Shown: positions 5,966 through 9,605 of the stretch, in pieces
Position numbering within the stretch: the first letter of the stretch is position 1
Layout: each line of letters starts with the position of its first letter
From: Thermococcaceae archaeon
GTDB taxonomy: Archaea > Methanobacteriota_B > Thermococci > Thermococcales > Thermococcaceae
Assembly (NCBI GenBank): GCA_026986455.1
Contig: JALSON010000251.1
Location: forward strand, 1-9,605
DNA length: 9,605 nt
Reading direction: 5' to 3'
Translations under genes and position numbers: made by a program
The notes under the pieces: generated by a model
Seen by the model: the letters and a program-made list of their open reading frames with translations, nothing else
Database searches by the model: none
What the model was told of the DNA's origin: nothing

Positions 5966-5982
5966 TTTTCATTTAATTTCCT
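5966..5982 (+). promoter_or_regulatory. Possible internal promoter or T-rich pause before rpoN
   Basis: The spacer between S9 and rpoN contains TTTTCATTTAATTTCC, a TATA-like stretch about 33 nt before the GTG start. It may provide extra transcription of rpoN or act as a weak termination signal. There is no independent support. Confidence 0.25.
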
Positions 5983-6007
5983 TTGAAAGTTTGAGAAGGT
6001 GATCTGG

Positions 6008-6205
6008 GTGATAGTGCCCGTAAGATGCTTCACATGCGGGAAGGTCATTGGGGATAAATACTACGTGTTCAAAGAGCGGGTTGAGCAGGGTGAGGATCCC
6101 GAGAAGGTGCTCGACGACCTTGGGATTGAGAGATACTGCTGCAGGAGAACATTCCTCAGCCATGTTGAGCTGATCGACGACATAATGAAGTACAGGGTGT
6201 ATTGA
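6008..6205 (+). CDS. rpoN: RNA polymerase subunit N (Rpo10)
   Basis: This small zinc-binding subunit, the counterpart of eukaryotic RPB10, helps hold the D-L platform to the large subunits. The protein is 65 residues: [18 protein letters not shown], then [20 protein letters not shown]. The zinc site is the family's unusual CXXC plus adjacent CC pattern (C7, C10, C44, C45). The frame opens at a GTG at 5999, but the family starts at M-I-V-P-V-R. That matches GTG 6008, with AAGGTGATC (5996-6004) as SD. tRNA-Pro follows 16 nt after the stop. Confidence 0.94.
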   Translation: MIVPVRCFTCGKVIGDKYYVFKERVEQGEDPEKVLDDLGIERYCCRRTFLSHVELIDDIMKYRVY

Positions 6206-6221
6206 AAAACCACATTTCTGG

Positions 6222-6299
6222 GGGGCCGTGGGGTAGCTTGGCCCATCCTCCCGGCTTGGGGTGCCGGAGACCCGGGTTCAAATCCCGGCGGCCCCACCA
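6222..6299 (+). tRNA. tRNA-Pro (anticodon GGG)
   Basis: The acceptor stem GGGGCCG (6222-6228) pairs with CGGCCCC (6289-6295), followed by A and an encoded CCA. The anticodon arm CCGGC-TTGGGGT-GCCGG gives anticodon GGG (codons CCC/CCU). The T arm CCGGG-TTCAAAT-CCCGG is intact. It is a standard class I tRNA without intron, lying between rpoN and rpoK on the same strand. Confidence 0.95.
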
Positions 6300-6349
6300 T
6301 ACTGATGTGGAAACGACGGGGATGGGTTGGACTGGAATGGGTGGTGACT

Positions 6350-6523
6350 ATGTTCAGATATACGAGATTTGAAAAGGCGAGGATTATAGGGGCAAGGGCT
6401 CTGCAGATCGCCATGGGGGCGCCGGTGCTCATAGACGTTCCGGAGGGCATAACCCCCTTGGATGCCGCAATGCTTGAGTTTGAGAAGGGTGTCGTGCCGA
6501 TCACGGTAATAAGGCCGAGTTGA
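6350..6523 (+). CDS. rpoK: RNA polymerase subunit K (Rpo6)
   Basis: This is the counterpart of RPB6 and bacterial omega, and it clamps the largest polymerase subunit during assembly. The protein is 57 residues: [33 protein letters not shown] and [32 protein letters not shown] is the family motif. The frame is open to an ATG at 6305, but GGTGGTGA just before ATG 6350 and the family length fix the start there. The stop overlaps the next start (TGATG). Confidence 0.95.
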   Translation: MFRYTRFEKARIIGARALQIAMGAPVLIDVPEGITPLDAAMLEFEKGVVPITVIRPS

Positions 6524-7554
6524 TGACCATGACAGTAATAGAGAACGTGATTGGAAGGGTTGCTGTCCTTAAGGGTGGGAGGTACTCCATTGAGGTCGAC
6601 GTTGTAACCAGCTCCGGCTTTGGAAGATTTGCCGCTCCAGTTGATGAAGACCCTTCACTTTATATTGCAGAGGCTCACAGGGCTGTCAGTGAGGTTGATG
6701 AGATTATAGGGCCTGAGCTGATAGGTTTTGATGCCCAGGAGCAGGAGATTATTGACAGCTACCTGTGGGAGATAGATGGCACGGATAATCTGAGCCATAT
6801 AGGTGCAAACACGGCATTAGCGGTGTCCGTTGCAGTGGCGAAAGCCGCTGCGAGCGTTAAAAAACTGCCCCTCTACAGCTACATCGGAGGGACATTTACA
6901 ACCGAACTGCCTGTTCCCATAATGAGCGTGGGCAGTGATGCGATGTTTGATTACTATATCCTGGTAAGGGATCTGATGGAGATTACCGACATTGTGGATG
7001 CCCTCGTGAAGGTTGAGGAGCATGCGGAGAGTATCTCACTTGAGAGTCTCTCTGTGGCATCAGAAAAGGCAAGCGATGAACTCGGTCTTGAAGTTGCCGT
7101 GGGGATAATCCAGAGAAAGCACCTTGAGATGGAGAAGGTGCTCAGTCTGGTTGAGGACAACAACATCGCATACATAAAGCCGATGGGGGATGAGGAACTC
7201 TTCCTTGAGCTGATTGCCGGAACCCACGGTGTCTTCATAGACGGGGAGTACCTCTTCAAGGAGAAGGACATACTTGACAGGCGCTATTACAACGCGCTTT
7301 CCATAAAACCCATAAACATGGGCACGCTCACTGATTTATACAATCTTGTGAACGATGCCAAATCGGAGAGGATAACTCCGATTCTGGCCGAGGCAGAGTT
7401 TGAATCTGCGGATGGGGCTCTGCCCCATCTGGCCGTGGGGCTTAACTGCCCCGCTTTAATGCTCCACAGGGATTCGATTGCCAAGATAAATGAGCTGATT
7501 AGAATCGCTGAAGATTTGGGTGAAAGGGGAAGGATAATAACATTTGAGGGGTGA
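6523..7554 (+). CDS. Enolase-like protein, probably not an active enolase
   Basis: The protein is 343 residues against about 430 for true enolase. Homology is plain: an N-terminal [18 protein letters not shown] segment (22-39), [20 protein letters not shown] (89-108) plus LPLYSYIGG and [20 protein letters not shown] (261-274), and HLAVGLNCP with [13 protein letters not shown] near the end. The catalytic elements are mostly gone. SRGNPTVEV is [10 protein letters not shown]; the mobile loop GAST is DEDPS; the GG-x-HA and QEF segments are [13 protein letters not shown]. The NVGDEGGFAP region is not found, SHRSGE is AEAEFES, and the KTGAP lysine is absent. Only the lysine of KVNQIGT survives, as K262. 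It starts at ATG 6523, overlapping the rpoK stop, with ATG 6529 as alternative and a weak SD. Its position before S2 is where archaeal enolase usually sits, so it probably descends from that copy. Confidence 0.85.
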   Translation: MTMTVIENVIGRVAVLKGGRYSIEVDVVTSSGFGRFAAPVDEDPSLYIAEAHRAVSEVDEIIGPELIGFDAQEQEIIDSYLWEIDGTDNLSHIGANTALAVSVAVAKAAASVKKLPLYSYIGGTFTTELPVPIMSVGSDAMFDYYILVRDLMEITDIVDALVKVEEHAESISLESLSVASEKASDELGLEVAVGIIQRKHLEMEKVLSLVEDNNIAYIKPMGDEELFLELIAGTHGVFIDGEYLFKEKDILDRRYYNALSIKPINMGTLTDLYNLVNDAKSERITPILAEAEFESADGALPHLAVGLNCPALMLHRDSIAKINELIRIAEDLGERGRIITFEG

Positions 7555-7559
7555 AGAAG

Positions 7560-8165
7560 ATGGAAGAATATTTAGTTCCACTTGACCAGTATCTGGCAGC
7601 CGGAATACACATCGGAACCCAGCAGAAGACTAAGGACATGAAGAAGTTCATCTACCGCGTTAGACAGGACGGCCTCTATGTCCTTGACGTCAGGAAGACC
7701 GACGAGAGGCTCCGCACAGCGGGGAGATTCCTGGCCAAGTTCGACCCGCAGAACATTCTCGCTGTTAGCGTCAGGCTCTACGGGCAAAAACCCGTGAAGA
7801 AGTTCGGGGAGGTCACAGGTGCCAGGGCAATACCCGGCAGATTCCTTCCGGGGACGATGACAAACCCTGCAGTCAAGAACTTCATGGAGCCCGATGTTCT
7901 CATAGTAACCGATCCGAGGGCAGATCATCAGGCGCTGAAGGAAGCCGTTGAGATAGGCATACCCATAGTGGCCCTCGTGGATACGGAGAACTTCCTCAGC
8001 TACGTCGACCTTGCGATCCCAACAAACAACAAGGGCAGAAAGGCCCTCGCACTGATATACTGGATACTTGCGAGGGAAATACTCTACAACAGAAAGGAAA
8101 TCGAGACCAGAGAGGACTTCAAAATACCGGTTGAAGACTTTGAAATGAGGATTATAAGAACCTGA
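7560..8165 (+). CDS. rps2: Small-subunit ribosomal protein S2 (uS2)
   Basis: The 201-residue archaeal uS2 reads [20 protein letters not shown] (3-22), [14 protein letters not shown] (38-51), [16 protein letters not shown] (88-103), [16 protein letters not shown] (111-126) and [18 protein letters not shown] (153-170). These are the classic S2 signatures in order. A GTG at 7551 is in frame, but it overlaps the SD GAGGGGTGA, which itself covers the enolase-like stop. ATG 7560 is the sound start. It is the last gene of the long operon. Confidence 0.96.
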   Translation: MEEYLVPLDQYLAAGIHIGTQQKTKDMKKFIYRVRQDGLYVLDVRKTDERLRTAGRFLAKFDPQNILAVSVRLYGQKPVKKFGEVTGARAIPGRFLPGTMTNPAVKNFMEPDVLIVTDPRADHQALKEAVEIGIPIVALVDTENFLSYVDLAIPTNNKGRKALALIYWILAREILYNRKEIETREDFKIPVEDFEMRIIRT

Positions 8166-8199
8166 GCGGTGCTGTTGGGATAAGCCTGACAACGCCCTG

Positions 8200-8523
<324 letters not shown>

Positions 8524-8527
8524 TGGC

Positions 8528-8854
8528 TCATTCTTCCAATTTCTCTATTGTGTTTCTAAGGAACTTCAGACCTTCATCAAGAAGCTTTCTGCCATCCTCT
8601 GTGAGCCGGTAGTATTTCCTTGAGGGTTTTCCAGTTTCACTCTCCTGCCATTCCGCTGTTACGTATCCTTCCTTTTCGAGCTTGTACAGGACGACATAGG
8701 AGCTCACGGTTGCGGGCTCAAACCCGAATCTGTCCTTTATCTTCTCTTTGAGCTCATAGGCATACATCGGTCTCTTCTTCAGGAGGGTCAGTATGTATAT
8801 CCACAAAACTTCCTTGGTTAGCTTGTCCTTCAGTCTCTCCATAGGGCCAGTCAT
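8528..8854 (-). CDS. PadR-family transcriptional regulator
   Basis: This is a winged-helix DNA-binding protein of about 108 residues. LTKEVLWIYILTLLKKRPMYAYELKEKI (split across residues 12-39) is the PadR N-terminal helix set with the typical P-M-Y-x-Y-E-L phrase. ATVSSYVVLYKLEKEGYV (48-65) is the recognition-helix region. GKPSRKYYRLTEDGRKLL (75-92) is the wing and its exit helix. The C-terminus ends after a short helix, so the effector/dimer domain is minimal. The start is taken at 8854, where GGTGAT precedes ATG by 4 nt; ATG 8872 and ATG 8842 are alternatives. It diverges from the FUN14-like gene and converges with L40e. Targets are unknown, though the shared upstream region suggests itself and its divergent neighbour. 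Confidence 0.9.
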   Translation of the reverse strand: MTGPMERLKDKLTKEVLWIYILTLLKKRPMYAYELKEKIKDRFGFEPATVSSYVVLYKLEKEGYVTAEWQESETGKPSRKYYRLTEDGRKLLDEGLKFLRNTIEKLEE

Positions 8855-8868
8855 AAATATCACCGGTG

Positions 8869-8911
8869 GCATTTATATGCTGCAAATATTTCCATATCGT
8901 GAAATTTAAAC
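8869..8911 (-). promoter_or_regulatory. Promoter region of the PadR gene with candidate operator
   Basis: Read on the minus strand, GCATATAAATGC (8869-8880) is a good TATA box and also has GCAT/ATGC ends in inverted orientation. It would start transcription near 8850, giving a leaderless or very short leader for the gene. A second TATA-like GTTTAAATTT lies at 8902-8911. Between them sits the perfect palindrome AAATATTT (8884-8891), a plausible operator core. Operator function is inference. Confidence 0.45.
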
Positions 8912-8945
8912 ATTTTGGAATCCTGATGGGGATGGAAGGAGGATA

Positions 8946-8958
8946 AACTATTTATTCT
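8946..8958 (+). promoter_or_regulatory. TATA box for the FUN14-like gene
   Basis: AACTATTTATTCT lies 30-40 nt before ATG 8988 and is followed by the SD GTGGTGGTGA. Initiation would fall near 8977, leaving a leader just long enough to hold the SD. Confidence 0.5.
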
Positions 8959-8987
8959 CTCACTCCAATTCTCTGTGGTGGTGAAAC

Positions 8988-9290
8988 ATGGCAACGCTTG
9001 ACATGAACGGCATGCTTGGTGATGTCGGGGTCGGAGGTGTGGTGGGCTTTATAACGGGCTTTGCCCTGAAAAAGCTGATGAAACTGGCAATGGCTTTAAT
9101 CGGAGCCTATGTCCTGAGCCTCTTCTGGCTTCAGCAGAAGGGAGTAATAACGATTAACACAGACAAGCTCTTCAACCTTGCGGGGAGCGTGACCTCCCAG
9201 ATCACAACCATCGGCGAGAAGGTCCTCGGAATACTGCCCGGGACAGGTGCCTTTGTTGCGGGGTTCTATCTGGGATTCCACAAAGGTTAA
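8988..9290 (+). CDS. FUN14-family small membrane protein
   Basis: The protein has 100 residues. GVGGVVGFITGFALKKLMKL (14-33) is a glycine-rich membrane segment with the G-x-x-x-G spacing and terminal KK of the FUN14 family. A second hydrophobic stretch, LAMALIGAYVLSLFWLQQ, is followed by KGVITIN, also family-like. A third hydrophobic stretch (about 82-97, LPGTGAFVAGFYLGFHKG region) ends the protein. Eukaryotic FUNDC1 is a mitophagy receptor, but archaeal members have no established role and none should be transferred. It starts at ATG 8988 with a GGTGGTGA SD. Divergence from PadR hints at control by it. The stop codon overlaps the promoter of the next gene. Confidence 0.8.
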   Translation: MATLDMNGMLGDVGVGGVVGFITGFALKKLMKLAMALIGAYVLSLFWLQQKGVITINTDKLFNLAGSVTSQITTIGEKVLGILPGTGAFVAGFYLGFHKG

Positions 9291-9297
9291 ATTTCCT
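9285..9297 (+). promoter_or_regulatory. TATA box for the flippase gene, leaderless transcript
   Basis: AGGTTAAATTTCC overlaps the FUN14-like stop codon, and its centre is about 25 nt before ATG 9316. No SD precedes that ATG, which fits a leaderless mRNA. Confidence 0.55.
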
Positions 9298-9315
9298 CTC
9301 CCCTTTACAGATTTT

Positions 9316-9605
9316 ATGAGCTATGAAAGGAACCTTATCATCAGGCATTCTATTGCCTCTGTAATCGCACTGGCAATCTTCGGGAGCACGCGCTTTCTCT
9401 ACAGCGTCATGATTTCACGGAGATATGGCATTGAGCTTCTCGGTTCCGCCAATTCCCTCATATCCCAGGCGTTCCTGCTTGCAATTCCCCTGAGCTTCTT
9501 TGCGGTTGCCCTCGGGAAGTATTCCTCGGAGTTCCTCGGGCGGGGCGATGAGGAAAGGATAAAGTCCATAACCTCGGTTGCATTTCTATTCCCTCTTCTG
9601 GGGCT
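9316..9605 (+). CDS. Polysaccharide flippase (Wzx/MATE-like), N-terminal part
   Basis: This gene runs off the right edge of the window; 96 codons are visible without a stop. It opens MSYERNLIIRHSIASVIALA, then IFGSTRFLYSVMISRRYGIE, LLGSANSLISQAFLLAIPLS and FFAVALGKYSSEFLGRGDEE. This matches the N-terminus of the Wzx/polysaccharide-biosynthesis branch of the MOP superfamily: a polar start, a first membrane helix, the conserved R-Y/L-G-x-E-x-x-G turn, a second helix, and the K-Y-x-S/A-E-x-x-x-R-G-D loop. A third helix begins as the window ends. Such proteins move lipid-linked glycans across the membrane. The partner genes would lie further right. Confidence 0.75.
   Translation, partial: MSYERNLIIRHSIASVIALAIFGSTRFLYSVMISRRYGIELLGSANSLISQAFLLAIPLSFFAVALGKYSSEFLGRGDEERIKSITSVAFLFPLLG

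Noticed and set aside
6061..6504. Minus-strand frame reading [18 protein letters not shown]
   Set aside because: This phrase is the well-known spurious translation of a tRNA gene on the opposite strand (here tRNA-Pro); a similar artefact occurs opposite tRNA-Ser.
8855..8920. Bacterial-type PadR operator (ATGT-N8-ACAT)
   Set aside because: No such spaced pair is present; only the short AAATATTT palindrome remains as a candidate.

Overview
The window is a piece of a hyperthermophilic archaeal chromosome. It is almost certainly Thermococcales, most likely Thermococcus. The evidence is the gene order around archaeal-type RNA polymerase subunits D, N and K and the archaeal/eukaryotic-type proteins L18e and L40e. 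GAGGTGAT-type Shine-Dalgarno sites, TATA boxes about 25 nt from start codons, and tRNA genes with encoded CCA ends fit as well.

Layout. (1) Bases 1-627 hold no convincing gene. A dense cluster of inverted repeats lies at 61-188 (three consecutive tetraloop hairpins inside a closing stem), with further hairpins at 260-276 and 339-357. A promoter and an SD-masking hairpin then precede the first gene. (2) 637-1596 carries two short exported proteins that I cannot name; the second is a clear lipoprotein. (3) 1686-2273 is an MJ0882/RsmC-like methyltransferase, probably on a leaderless mRNA. Its last four codons and stop codon lie inside the tRNA-Ser gene. (4) 2259-8165 is the classic archaeal S13 super-operon: tRNA-Ser(TGA), S13, S4, S11, RpoD, tRNA-Leu(CAG), L18e, L13, S9, RpoN, tRNA-Pro(GGG), RpoK, a degenerate enolase-like protein, and S2. 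(5) After a new promoter come tRNA-Leu(TAA) and L40e at 8249-8523. (6) 8528-9605 carries a convergent PadR-type regulator, a divergent FUN14-family membrane protein, and the start of a Wzx/MATE-type flippase cut by the window end.

How it works together. The central block couples small- and large-subunit ribosomal proteins to three polymerase subunits. tRNA genes sit between the protein genes like punctuation, and each is followed within about 20-45 nt by a fresh SD site. tRNA end processing would therefore cut a long transcript into translatable segments.

No novel defence, CRISPR or mobile system is visible. The observations most worth a second look are the enolase-like protein that has lost nearly all catalytic residues, the gene/tRNA overlap and tRNA punctuation, the multi-hairpin element at 61-188, and the SD-masking hairpin at 613-634.
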